This document shows positions 27,380 through 35,091 of a DNA stretch of 64,000 nt, in pieces. Numbering within the stretch: the stretch's first letter is position 1; each line of letters begins with the position of its first letter. Source of the DNA: Vibrio porteresiae DSM 19223 (GTDB taxonomy: Bacteria > Pseudomonadota > Gammaproteobacteria > Enterobacterales > Vibrionaceae); contig NZ_AP024896.1 of NCBI RefSeq assembly GCF_024347055.1, positions 1 through 64,000 of the forward strand, given 5' to 3'. The position numbers were made by a program, and so were the translations under genes. The notes under the pieces were generated by a model. The model was not told the DNA's origin. It worked only from the letters and a program-made list of their open reading frames with translations, and ran no database searches.

Positions 27380-27402
27380 GAAATGTTATAACATAACAAA
27401 AT
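27380..27402. promoter_or_regulatory. Zur-box-like operator overlapping the start of the importer operon
   Basis: The 18-base GAAATGTTATAACATAAC at 27380-27397, plus A, agrees with the gammaproteobacterial Zur consensus (GAAATGTTATA-N-TATAACATTTC) at 11 of 11 left positions and 6 of the first 7 right positions. It ends over the first codon of the operon, so a bound repressor would block it. This is a motif match only. Confidence 0.5.
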
Positions 27403-28429
27403 GGCAATCATGACTTATAAACGACTTAGCTCAACTCTATGTGCCGCGGTGGGTCTTGCGCTTAGCAGCTCAGCCTTGGCAACTCAATATCCATTGACCA
27501 TTGATAACTGTGGTCTGAAAAACACCTATCAACATGCACCAGAACGCGTGGTGACCATTGGTCAACATGAAACTGAGCTGATGCTTGCACTGGGTCTGAA
27601 AGACAAAGTGGTGGGAACTTCCGTTTGGTTTGGTCACTTGCCAAAAGCTTATGCTAAAGAGGAAGCGACTCTAAAACGTTTGTCAGATAACTCGCCAAGT
27701 TTTGAAGCGGTTGTAGGACAGATGCCAGAGTTGGTGGCTGCGCAATATACCTATCACGTTGGCCCGCAAGGGGAAGTGGCGACACGTCGTCAATTTGAAG
27801 ACCTCGGTGTGCATACTTGGATTTCCCCAAGTGATTGTGTCGGCAAAAGTGTCACCGACAGTTCCAATGGGGATGGTGCTCGCAGTGTGCCATACAGCGT
27901 GGATCTGATTTATCAAGAAGTCACTGAAATGGCGAAGATCTTTAACGTGGAGCAGCGCGGCAAAGAACTTAACCAGCAGTTAGCTCAACGTATTGAAAAA
28001 GCGCAACTTGCCGCAAACAGTAAGGCGCTGCGTGCACAAAACGCCAAAGTGGTATTTTGGTTCTCAAGTTCTCGTTTGAAAGGCGACCCTTGGGTTGCAG
28101 GTAATTCTGGTGCTCCAGCTTGGATAGCCAGTGCGTTGGGTCTAAAGAATGTGGTGGATACCAACCAAGAATGGCCTGCGGTGAGCTGGGAAACGATCGC
28201 CGCCGATAATCCAGATTACATTGTGTTAGCAAAGATGGATCGCCGTCTATACCCAGCTGATGACATTGAAAAGAAAATCGAATTTTTGAAAAACGACCCA
28301 GTCACTAAGCAGATGAAAGCCATCAAAAACAACCACATTATTGTGGTGCCTGCGATGTCACTTAATCCATCTCTGGGTAACGTTGAAGCGGTAGAAGAGA
28401 TTGGTCAGCAAATCGGTCAATTAAAATAA
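27401..28429 (+). CDS. Periplasmic binding protein of a FecCD/Btu-type metal-chelate importer
   Basis: The protein is 342 aa; the ATG at 27410 is an equally good start. The signal peptide is MTYKRLSSTLCAAVGLALSS with ALA cleavage. The mature part has the Peripla_BP_2 (helical-backbone, cluster A-II) layout: APERVVTIGQHETELMLALGLKDKVVG, LSDNSPSFEAVVGQMPELVAAQYTY, GDPWVAGNSGAPAWIASALGLKNV, ETIAADNPDYIVLAKM and AIKNNHIIVVPAMSLNP. This family binds siderophores, haem, cobalamin or other metal chelates. It is the first gene of a three-gene operon with a FecCD permease and an ATPase. A Zur-like site overlaps its start, hinting at a zinc link, but ligand identity is open. Confidence 0.87.
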   Translation: MAIMTYKRLSSTLCAAVGLALSSSALATQYPLTIDNCGLKNTYQHAPERVVTIGQHETELMLALGLKDKVVGTSVWFGHLPKAYAKEEATLKRLSDNSPSFEAVVGQMPELVAAQYTYHVGPQGEVATRRQFEDLGVHTWISPSDCVGKSVTDSSNGDGARSVPYSVDLIYQEVTEMAKIFNVEQRGKELNQQLAQRIEKAQLAANSKALRAQNAKVVFWFSSSRLKGDPWVAGNSGAPAWIASALGLKNVVDTNQEWPAVSWETIAADNPDYIVLAKMDRRLYPADDIEKKIEFLKNDPVTKQMKAIKNNHIIVVPAMSLNPSLGNVEAVEEIGQQIGQLK

Positions 28430-28438
28430 GGGTGGTTT

Positions 28439-29467
28439 GTGGCTGTACACTCGAAAGCGTTGACTGCGGTATTTATGACACTGGGCTTGCTCAGTGTCTT
28501 ATTACTCATGGTGTTAGCGGCACGAATTGGTGATGTGCCTGTCTCATTCGAACATACTTGGATGGCGATCACCAACGGGTTAGGGTTGACTGATTATCCC
28601 TTATCTCCTCTTGAGCAGGGCATTATCTGGCAATATCGCATGAGCCGTGCGTTGATGGCGGCGTGCAGTGGGGCAGGGCTGGCTCTGTGCGGTGTGATTT
28701 TACAAGCGCTGCTGCGTAACTCACTTGCCGAGCCATATCTGTTGGGCATCTCCGCTGGCGCATCAACGGGGGCAGTATTAGTGATGCTGCTTGGGGTGGG
28801 TGGCGGCCTTATCTCCGTTTCCGGCGGCGCATTTATTGGCGCGTGTGCCTCCTTTTTGGTGATCATGCTGCTCGCGCGTGGACTCTCATTTGAACCAAGC
28901 CGAATTATCCTTGCGGGGATTGCAGGAACGCAATTGTTCAATGCATTAACGGCTTATCTTGTGAGTACGTCAGCCAATGCTGAGCAGTCGCGCAGCGTGA
29001 TGTTTTGGTTGCTAGGCAGCTTAAGCAGTGTGCGTTGGCCAGAAGCTCTCATGGCTCTCATTATAGTCATTCCTGCGTTTTTACTTCTTCTGCTGTTCGC
29101 TCGCCGCCTCGATACCTTAGCTTTAGGGGAAGATATTGCCCGCACGCTAGGTACACATGTGACTTTGTTGCGAGTGGTACTGCTGGTGATCACTGCATTA
29201 ATTACCGCTGTGATGGTCAGCACCATAGGTGCGGTGGGTTTCATTGGTTTAGTGATTCCTCATATCGCGCGTTTTGTGGTGGGTCATCAACATCTTAAAT
29301 TACTGCCCGCTGCCGCCTTAATTGGGGCGCTGTTTATGATTTTGGCTGACATTGCTTCACGCACTTTAGTGGCACATCAAGTGTTGCCTATCGGCGTGGT
29401 GACGGCATTGGTGGGCTCTCCAGTATTTGCTTTCATTTTGTATCGCAGCCGAGGAAAAGCCGCATGA
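28439..29467 (+). CDS. FecCD-family ABC transporter permease
   Basis: The protein is 342 aa and starts with GTG at 28439 after AAGGGTGG. It has about ten transmembrane helices. Landmarks: RMSRALMAACSGAGLALCGVILQALLRNSLAEPYLLGISAGAS (FecCD signature), LLGSLSSVRWPE and GAVGFIGLVIPHIARFVVGHQH (coupling helix with the ATPase), then the C-terminal LPIGVVTALVGSPVFAFIL. It forms the homodimeric inner-membrane channel for the preceding binding protein. Its last 4 bases overlap the start of the ATPase gene (ATGA). Confidence 0.92.
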   Translation: MAVHSKALTAVFMTLGLLSVLLLMVLAARIGDVPVSFEHTWMAITNGLGLTDYPLSPLEQGIIWQYRMSRALMAACSGAGLALCGVILQALLRNSLAEPYLLGISAGASTGAVLVMLLGVGGGLISVSGGAFIGACASFLVIMLLARGLSFEPSRIILAGIAGTQLFNALTAYLVSTSANAEQSRSVMFWLLGSLSSVRWPEALMALIIVIPAFLLLLLFARRLDTLALGEDIARTLGTHVTLLRVVLLVITALITAVMVSTIGAVGFIGLVIPHIARFVVGHQHLKLLPAAALIGALFMILADIASRTLVAHQVLPIGVVTALVGSPVFAFILYRSRGKAA

Positions 29468-30225
29468 GAATTGATGGGCAAAACCTGACGATTTCCCGAG
29501 AGGGAAAAACCATTTTGCATCAGGTGAACTTCCAATTGGATTCGGGGCGCAAGTTAGCCTTGATTGGCCCTAATGGTTCTGGCAAATCAACACTACTGCG
29601 TACGTTAGCTGGCCTAGAGAAAGAGGCAAATGCTCAGCTTAAATTGGGTGGTGAACCCGTTGATCGACTGTCGAAACAGCAGATGGCGACGCGTGTGGCG
29701 CTGGTGGCGCAGCACTCGCAGTTGGATATGGATTTGACTGTTGAAGCGTTAGTTCGCTTGGGGCGAACACCCTATCGCGGCTTATTCTCTGCTTGGTCGC
29801 AACAAGATACTCAAGCGGTAGAGTTGGCCTTGGAGCAAACCCAATTAACCCAGCTGCGTCATTACCATTGGCATCAATTGTCTGGTGGTTTACAGCAGCG
29901 TTGCCAAATTGCCAGAGCACTAGCGCAGCAGCCTGATATTTTGCTGCTCGATGAACCCACTAACCATCTCGATATTCAATATCAATTAGAGTTGATGGCG
30001 TTAATTGAGTCGTTACCGATGACAGTCGTCGTATCTCTGCATGATCTCAACCTTGCCGTCAATTATTGCTCAGATGTGTTGCTGCTCAATCACGGTAAAG
30101 TGGTGGCAAGCGGTGACCCCTTAGCGGTGATAACCGAGGAGCGTATTGCCTCTGTCTATGGCGTGCGTTCGAGTATTTGTCATCAAGAGGATGGCGATGT
30201 GCACATCGCCTTTCAGCGGCGATAA
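29464..30225 (+). CDS. ABC transporter ATPase of the FecCD-type importer
   Basis: The protein is 253 aa with Walker A GPNGSGKST (about 38-46), Q-loop (ALVAQHSQLDMDLTV), ABC signature LSGGLQQR (about 139-146), Walker B ILLLDEPTNHLD and switch His (VVVSLHDLN). It energises metal-chelate uptake with the preceding two gene products. The start overlaps the permease stop by 4 bases, showing translational coupling. A terminator follows about 23 bases after the stop. Confidence 0.93.
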   Translation: MRIDGQNLTISREGKTILHQVNFQLDSGRKLALIGPNGSGKSTLLRTLAGLEKEANAQLKLGGEPVDRLSKQQMATRVALVAQHSQLDMDLTVEALVRLGRTPYRGLFSAWSQQDTQAVELALEQTQLTQLRHYHWHQLSGGLQQRCQIARALAQQPDILLLDEPTNHLDIQYQLELMALIESLPMTVVVSLHDLNLAVNYCSDVLLLNHGKVVASGDPLAVITEERIASVYGVRSSICHQEDGDVHIAFQRR

Positions 30226-30247
30226 TCGCCCGTAACTTACTTAATTC

Positions 30248-30281
30248 ATAAGGAAAGACAGTGTCTTTCCTTATTTTTTTG
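30248..30281 (+). terminator. Terminator of the importer operon
   Basis: ATAAGGAAAGACA / TGTCTTTCCTTAT is a perfect 13-bp inverted repeat, followed by a T-run. The next 260 bases, to 30542, show no gene. Confidence 0.88.
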
Positions 30282-30542
30282 GAGAGTGTGAAGGCTCATT
30301 AGCAGCCTTGAGCATGAAAACGCCTATCAACAAGCTGACTGACATTTGGAGCAAAATGTGAGGTAACTATTTTTGCCCCTTTCCCATTTAGCCCTAGATT
30401 TTTAACTATCTACATACTAAATAAGGTAGTTATTGACTTACTTTTGCTCATGATAAACAACACAGAAGTAACCCGTTTTCGTTCGATTGTAGTGGTATCT
30501 TGAATGTTATTAGATGCTAATTGTAAATGTAAAAATAACTTA

Positions 30543-30824
30543 TTATTTCCACGTAACTCCAGAGTCAATGTCAGATATTCTTGCTCTTAAGATATAATTT
30601 AAATAGGCTGTTTTAGCATCAGGAGAGATAGTTATGTCCTCATTAACCCATCTCGGTTTGAAATCATCTTTAAGTGGTGACATTTTAATAACCTGATTTT
30701 GATTAATGTAAGACTCGCCTAAACGCGTATCTAACCACGTAACTTTTGTCCAAAATTGCCCATTTAAATGGTAGTCTTTCCCTTTTTTTGATAAGTACAC
30801 AATTTCAGCACTGAGTTTCCCCAT
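30543..30824 (-). CDS. Hypothetical protein of 93 aa
   Basis: It starts at the ATG at 30824, nine bases after the stop of the receiver-domain gene on the same strand, so it probably belonged to one operon. The sequence (MGKLSAEIVYLSKKGKDYHL ... WTKVTWLDTRLGES ... DAKTAYLNYILRAR) is mixed alpha/beta with no signal peptide or membrane span. I do not recognise a family. There is no clear Shine-Dalgarno. Low GC marks it as accessory. It could be a remnant. Confidence 0.45.
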   Translation of the reverse strand: MGKLSAEIVYLSKKGKDYHLNGQFWTKVTWLDTRLGESYINQNQVIKMSPLKDDFKPRWVNEDITISPDAKTAYLNYILRARISDIDSGVTWK

Positions 30825-30833
30825 AAGGCCATT

Positions 30834-31208
30834 TTACGTATTAATATTCGACATATCATCACGATCAGGGTTTACTCCAACATGTGGTAGATCTTTCTTA
30901 TTATTTACAATGTCAGCTTTAATTTTATATATATTGCGAATTGCAGCATTCATTTTTTCTACAGCCGAGCTATTGGAACTATGCACGACTATCGAACTGG
31001 GTGGAACAAATCGGTGCAGCAATACTCGTTCTTCTATCCAAAGGAGGACGTCGTAACCAGTACCGATACCATTATCATCGCCAAGATCGTGATCCAGACT
31101 TAGTTCTTCTACTTCATTGCATTTTAATAATTCGATTGTTTCTTTAGGGGTATAAGTTCTAACCCAACCATTTGGAGTTGGCCGGCAATCATCAAGAAAA
31201 ATTTTTAT
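30834..31208 (-). pseudogene. Cyclic-phosphate-processing receiver-domain protein (cREC type) with ATA in place of its start codon
   Basis: The open frame from 31208 encodes 124 residues, starting IKIFLDDCRPTPNGWVRTYT, then SLDHDLGDDNGIGTGYDVLL, WIEE, SSIVVHSSNSSAVEKMNAAI. This is the pattern of stand-alone receiver domains of the cyclic-phosphate-processing type (paired Asp after the first strand, HDLG-D loop, VHS strand). Relatives normally begin M-K-I-F-L-D-D. Here the codon is ATA and no ATG, GTG or TTG precedes it before a stop. The upstream gene ends TAA overlapping it as ATAA; one G would give the normal ATGA overlap. It is either inactive or starts at ATA at low level. A TTG at 31022 gives only the C-terminal half. 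Confidence 0.65.
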
Positions 31209-31588
31209 AAAAGGTCCAACACTTTAATTAGGAAAACGGATTCCCATACCGTTGGGCAGGATATAAATCTATGAGTCAATTCAGTCTGTTTAATCGATAA
31301 CAAACAACGAAATGTCGGGTATGCGGATGATGATACTCTACATAAGGCTAATGAAGCATCGGCATATAAGATTGTGCTGTGAAAGAGATTAGCTTCCACA
31401 AACTCAGCATAAGGAGTTGCATCTTGGGCTGTCGGTACAAACCCATCAACTTCAAACTCAATGAGTTCACTAGCAAGTGATGCTGCACTGTTACTTAACG
31501 TTTTTGATTTAGAGAGATAGTTGACTACAGCCTCTGCAAATTGGTGACAGTTATCATCAATTTCATTAAAGTTAGGTTGAGGTTGCGT
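31205..31588 (-). pseudogene. Hypothetical gene lacking its 5' end, cut by the IS3 element
   Basis: The frame is open from the IS edge at 31588 to the stop at 31205. It reads TQPQPNFNEIDDNCHQFAEA ... SAASLASELIEFEVDGFVPT ... CLLSIKQTELTHRFI. Any start codon in this frame (a GTG at 31597) lies inside the insertion sequence, so the native N-terminus is missing. Nothing on the far side of the IS continues it. It overlaps the next gene by 4 bases, as in an operon. No family recognised. Confidence 0.6.
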
Positions 31589-31666
31589 TGTAATCACCCC
31601 CTAAAATAGTGGCATACCATTTTAGAGTTCTTCTGCATAAACTGATTTAATCAGGGAGAACTCGCT

Positions 31667-31933
31667 ATGAAGAAATCACGCTATACCGAAACACAAATCG
31701 TGAAGATTTTGAAAGAAGTAGAAGGTGGTCGTCTTATCAAGGAAGTTTGCCGTGAATACGGCATATCAGAGGCAACCTACTACAACTGGAAGTCTAAATA
31801 CGGGGGTATGGAAGCCTCTGACGTCAAACGTTTAAAAGAGCTAGAAGATGAAAACCGTCGCCTTAAATCGATGTTTGCAGAACTGAGCCTAGAGCACCGT
31901 ATTCTCAAAGATATCATCGAAAAAAAGCTGTGA
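31667..31933 (+). CDS. IS3-family transposase OrfA (helix-turn-helix subunit)
   Basis: The protein is 88 aa. The N-terminal HTH_Tnp domain includes TETQIVKILKEVEGGRLIKE and YGISEATYYNWKSKYGG. It is followed by a leucine-zipper-like coiled coil (LKELEDENRRLKSMFAELSLEHRILKD). It binds the IS ends. Near its end the run A7G at 31920-31927 is a classic minus-one slippage site, which would fuse it to OrfB. The start follows AGGGAGAACTCGCT. Confidence 0.92.
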   Translation: MKKSRYTETQIVKILKEVEGGRLIKEVCREYGISEATYYNWKSKYGGMEASDVKRLKELEDENRRLKSMFAELSLEHRILKDIIEKKL

Positions 31934-32778
31934 AGCCAGCGATTAGACGTGAATTTGTTGACTATGCACGGCGAGTGCACAAAGTCAGTTTACGTCTTGC
32001 TTGTCGCGCAGTTGGCATCAGCGACTCAGTTTATCGATATCAGCCTAAATTGAACGATGACCAAGAGGTTATTAGTGAGCTACAAAAGGCCGCTGAGCGC
32101 TATCCAGCCTATGGCTTCAGTATGTTACTTAAGATCCTTCGTCGGTGGGGTCATACATGGAATCATAAGCGAATATATCGGATTTACTGCGAGCTAAAAC
32201 TGAATAAACGCCGTAAAGGGAAAAAGCGTCTACCAAGCCGTAACCCTGAGCCGCTGAGTGTACCGCTGTCAGAGAATCAATGCTGGTCTATCGACTTTAT
32301 GAGCGATAGCTTGCAATGCGGACGTCGGTTCCGAACCTTCAATATTGTGGATGATTTTAATCGAGAAGCGTTAGCCATCGAAGTCGATCTCAGCCTACCA
32401 GCTCAGCGAGTGATTCGAGTACTTGAGCGGGTCATTGCATGGCGAGGATACCCAGAGAAACTCCGAATGGATAACGGCCCTGAATTTATCTCTACAACAT
32501 TGGCAACGTGGGCAGAAGAGCACGATGTTCAGTTGGAATTTATCCAGCCAGGGAAACCGACTCAGAACTCGTACGTTGAACGATTTAATCGCACATACCG
32601 CACTGAAATCTTAGATATGTACGTCTTCAAAACACTAACGGAAGTTCGAGAGTTAACAGAGGACTGGCTCAGAGAATACAACGAAGAACGACCTCATGGT
32701 GCACTGGATGATTTGACACCATGGGAATATTTAATGAAGCATGAAAAGGCTGAAAACTCTAATTATGGGTGTAACTAA
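31930..32778 (+). CDS. IS3-family transposase OrfB (DDE integrase domain)
   Basis: The protein is 282 aa and overlaps OrfA by 4 bases; the GTG at 31930 is the free start, but production is mainly expected as a frameshifted OrfAB fusion. It has an N-terminal HTH_21 region (RYPAYGFSMLLKILRRWG) and an rve core with DDE residues: SIDFMSD, then RMDNGPEF, then Glu in SYVERFNRTYRTEILD, ending EYNEERPHGALDDLTPWEY. All catalytic positions are present, so the element could be active. Confidence 0.93.
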   Translation: MKPAIRREFVDYARRVHKVSLRLACRAVGISDSVYRYQPKLNDDQEVISELQKAAERYPAYGFSMLLKILRRWGHTWNHKRIYRIYCELKLNKRRKGKKRLPSRNPEPLSVPLSENQCWSIDFMSDSLQCGRRFRTFNIVDDFNREALAIEVDLSLPAQRVIRVLERVIAWRGYPEKLRMDNGPEFISTTLATWAEEHDVQLEFIQPGKPTQNSYVERFNRTYRTEILDMYVFKTLTEVRELTEDWLREYNEERPHGALDDLTPWEYLMKHEKAENSNYGCN

Positions 32779-32806
32779 TTAGGGGAGGTTTACACAGATA
32801 ATAAAG

Positions 32807-32835
32807 TGCGATGCGACATAATTAGTCGCATCGCA
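32807..32835. repeat. Perfect hairpin at the 3' end of the WYL/nuclease-like pair
   Basis: TGCGATGCGAC-ATAATTA-GTCGCATCGCA is an 11-bp perfect stem. It can terminate the minus-strand pair, since CTTTATT follows on that strand. Its ATGCGACA element recurs in the inverted repeat upstream of the WYL gene. Confidence 0.7.
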
Positions 32836-32865
32836 TAACTGGTGGCCTATTTAACTTATTTATGG

Positions 32866-33486
32866 TTAATTTTTTGGTGAATAATTCATCGTTTTTATAT
32901 CTTTAGGATCTAAGAAGTAGTTGTAATAAAAACCCGTAAAACATTGTCCATTTTCTTTAAGTTCTTCGTTGTGTGCTAGTTTTTCTAGATGAATATGGTC
33001 ATAACTGAGTGGATCTGCATTTTTATTTAAATCAATACCGACAAAGAAGACGCCAGAATTATGATAAACCGTTTTATATCCAGGGCATTCTAACTCTGGA
33101 ACATCATCTGCCTTGATGTGTTTTATCCATTTATCTATATCAAGCTTCATATATTTGAGTACATCTCCATTATTACTACGTTTGAATTCAATAAGAAAAT
33201 ATGAATTTTCTTCGCTGCCATGGTCAGTGTTTGAGATCCAAAAATCAGGAATGATAAATTTCGATTCGTTACTTTTTTCATCTTGGACGGTATGTATTTT
33301 ATATTCTCTCCACCATTCAAATTCATTCTCAGAATTGGCTTCGTTACTAAGAAAGTAAGCAAATTCAATTTGAAGCCATGCTTCCCAGCCACTACAATTG
33401 GTTTTATTTATTGTTTTGATGACCTTTGTTACTCGCTCACTGTTAATAAATTTTTTTATTGCATTTTCTATTTCATATTTAGTCAT
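32866..33486 (-). CDS. Putative PD-(D/E)XK nuclease-like protein, partner of the WYL regulator
   Basis: The protein is 206 aa. The best clue to function is FIIPDFWISN (PD at 80-81), then a strand 19 residues later, YFLIEFKRSN (E100-x-K102). This spacing fits the PD-(D/E)XK nuclease core, with a helix carrying Glu-35 before it. There is no signal peptide. It starts 4 bases after the WYL regulator stop, so the two form one unit. The AT-rich composition (many ATT, AAT, GAA codons) differs from core genes here. A defence or genotoxic role is inference from the fold hint plus the regulator. It could also be a non-nucleolytic member of the fold. Confidence 0.55.
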   Translation of the reverse strand: MTKYEIENAIKKFINSERVTKVIKTINKTNCSGWEAWLQIEFAYFLSNEANSENEFEWWREYKIHTVQDEKSNESKFIIPDFWISNTDHGSEENSYFLIEFKRSNNGDVLKYMKLDIDKWIKHIKADDVPELECPGYKTVYHNSGVFFVGIDLNKNADPLSYDHIHLEKLAHNEELKENGQCFTGFYYNYFLDPKDIKTMNYSPKN

Positions 33487-33490
33487 TTTC

Positions 33491-34474
33491 TTACTCGTAA
33501 TAGCTAATTGAATCCAATAATGTTGCTTTAATTTCGGCTCTTAAAGACATAGGTTCCATCACGGTTGCATGATTACACATAGATAAAATCCAATGTCTTA
33601 ACTCATCTGAATCATCAACGGTTGCGATGACACTAAAATACCCATCAAGAGGCTCGAATTTTTGGTCGTGGGATAATGGGGTTTCTTCCAAAATCAGTTT
33701 CAACGTCTCGGTGATCCAAAGTTTGATTTCTAACTTAGATACATTCCGAATAACACCCATACCACCATTATCTATAAAGGTATTGACTGAAAAATTCTGA
33801 TCGATTATTGCAGGTGTTATTGAGGCTTCTGCATCTACAATCCTACTAAAATACAATGTCCTAATATCATCATAACCATCATATTTCCCCAATAAGTATG
33901 AGCGTTCACCTCTAACGACTATTCCGCACGGATGGAACATAAAGTTGTTAGTTTTTCCGGTTGTTAGTGAACTGTAGGTCAGCTTTACACACTTTTCGGT
34001 TAAAACAGCAGTATAAATCGTATTTATAACATGCTCAGAAATCTGTGACGGATGCAGAGGCATGCCTTTTCCATGAACGGCAATTTTCTTCGGCCATAAA
34101 CGCTCTACATTATTGGTTGTGTGTTTCAAGTAATGTTTCGCAGTTAGAAAGAAAGGTTTTAACCGATCATGCATTGTTGGCGGTAACAATCCCGCAAGAT
34201 GATGATCTGCCATTGCAAAAGTAATCGATGTCGTTAAATCTAGGTTAAGTAAGGAAATTGGCGAACTATTATTTATATACCATCCAATGGGCTTACTATC
34301 ATCGCTGCAAACCTCTGAGAAGCGACCCGCAAGTTCAATTAAATCCCTTTGCACCGTCCTCAGGGAAATGTTGTCACCTTCATCCTGTAACGCTTGCTGA
34401 ATCTGAGTCGCGGTGATTCTCGTATTCCTACGTAATTTTGCCAGAATTGATAATTTTCTTAATCCGCTATCCAT
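33491..34474 (-). CDS. WYL-domain transcriptional regulator (BrxR/CapW-like layout)
   Basis: The protein is 327 aa. It has an N-terminal winged helix (LRKLSILAKLRRNTRITATQ ... NISLRTVQRDLIELAGRF, residues 4-52), a middle WYL domain (about 150-225) containing KLTYSSLTTGKTNNFMFHPC followed by GIVVRGERSYLLGKYDG and IRTLYFSRI, and a C-terminal WCX-like extension (about 240-325, EIKLWIT ... DGYFSVIATVDD). Regulators of this layout (for example BrxR and CapW) repress defence operons as dimers on inverted repeats. It is the first gene of a two-gene unit with the PD-(D/E)XK-like protein. An inverted repeat at 34530-34552, 56 bases upstream, is a natural operator. Confidence 0.85.
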   Translation of the reverse strand: MDSGLRKLSILAKLRRNTRITATQIQQALQDEGDNISLRTVQRDLIELAGRFSEVCSDDSKPIGWYINNSSPISLLNLDLTTSITFAMADHHLAGLLPPTMHDRLKPFFLTAKHYLKHTTNNVERLWPKKIAVHGKGMPLHPSQISEHVINTIYTAVLTEKCVKLTYSSLTTGKTNNFMFHPCGIVVRGERSYLLGKYDGYDDIRTLYFSRIVDAEASITPAIIDQNFSVNTFIDNGGMGVIRNVSKLEIKLWITETLKLILEETPLSHDQKFEPLDGYFSVIATVDDSDELRHWILSMCNHATVMEPMSLRAEIKATLLDSISYYE

Positions 34475-34529
34475 TTCTTATTCTCAATAATACCAATGCG
34501 TTAGGTGACTATAAGCTATTTTAATTTCG

Positions 34530-34552
34530 TATGCGACAGACTATGTCGTATA
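34530..34552. promoter_or_regulatory. Inverted repeat upstream of the WYL regulator, likely autoregulatory operator
   Basis: TATGCGACA-GACTA-TGTCGTATA has 8 of 9 positions symmetrical. It sits 56 bases before the WYL start, as expected for autoregulation. The half-site ATGCGACA also occurs in the hairpin after the partner gene. Confidence 0.5.
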
Positions 34553-34576
34553 GAACTGCATAGTGGTGATAAACAA

Positions 34577-34954
34577 ATGAAAGAGGCACTGTGACTAGGA
34601 AAGAACAAGAGACACTGGAGAGAATATTGGGGAAGGCGTTATGTTCAAGATCCAAAGAAACCAGAACTATTTTGCGAGAATAAAGATGAACTACGTGATG
34701 CTTTAGAATTATTGATGAAACCTGTGAATCGAATGGTTTCTAATAGGGATCATCAACGGGTATTAAAAGTACTTAAATCTAAAGGTGTTTTTACACAAAG
34801 AATGAATAAAAACGCAATTCCGGCCGACATTGAAGAAATTTGGTATGAGATTTTCTTTATATTTGCTATAGGTGAATTCTTCACAAGAAATGACGATTAT
34901 AGTTATATGTTTTCAACTTCATTAGAGTTATTAGAATACCTAAATTTATGTTAA
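34577..34954 (+). pseudogene. Hypothetical gene with an in-frame TGA at codon 6
   Basis: From the ATG at 34577 the frame reads M-K-E-A-L, TGA at 34592-34594, then stays open to 34954 with protein-like sequence: GKNKRHWREYWGRRYVQDPK, KPELFCENKDELRDALELLM, and later EEIWYEIFFIFAIGEFFTRN. The full product would be about 125 aa. The stretch before the internal ATG at 34715 (80 aa product) looks coding, so a simple TGG-to-TGA change in an older gene is the easiest reading. Alternatively translation starts downstream. No family recognised. Confidence 0.5.
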
Positions 34955-35091
34955 GAAAATAAACACTATTCTTCTTTCTTTTCCACAGTAGAAATTATGG
35001 GCACATAATTTTTTATGGTAATGACATAAATTATTTAATAAGTAAAAAACACAATGATATTTTATCAGAAATCCTAAGGAGATTGACGTTT

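Larger units (their letters stand above)
31589..32794 (+). mobile_element. IS3-family insertion sequence, about 1.2 kb
   Basis: It contains the two overlapping transposase frames of IS3 elements. The ends are imperfect inverted repeats of the form TGTAAnCnnCCCCTAA: TGTAATCACCCCCTAA on the left, and the reverse complement of TTAGGGGAGGTTTACA on the right. Flanking bases do not form a target duplication (GCGT on the left, CAGA on the right). Together with the truncated gene on the left, this suggests a deletion next to the element. Confidence 0.85.

Noticed and set aside
34495..34515. GCGTTAGGTGAC as an integron attC core (superintegron cassette)
   Set aside because: Only a 7-base core-like match; no paired inverse core, no imperfect palindrome of attC length, no integrase nearby.
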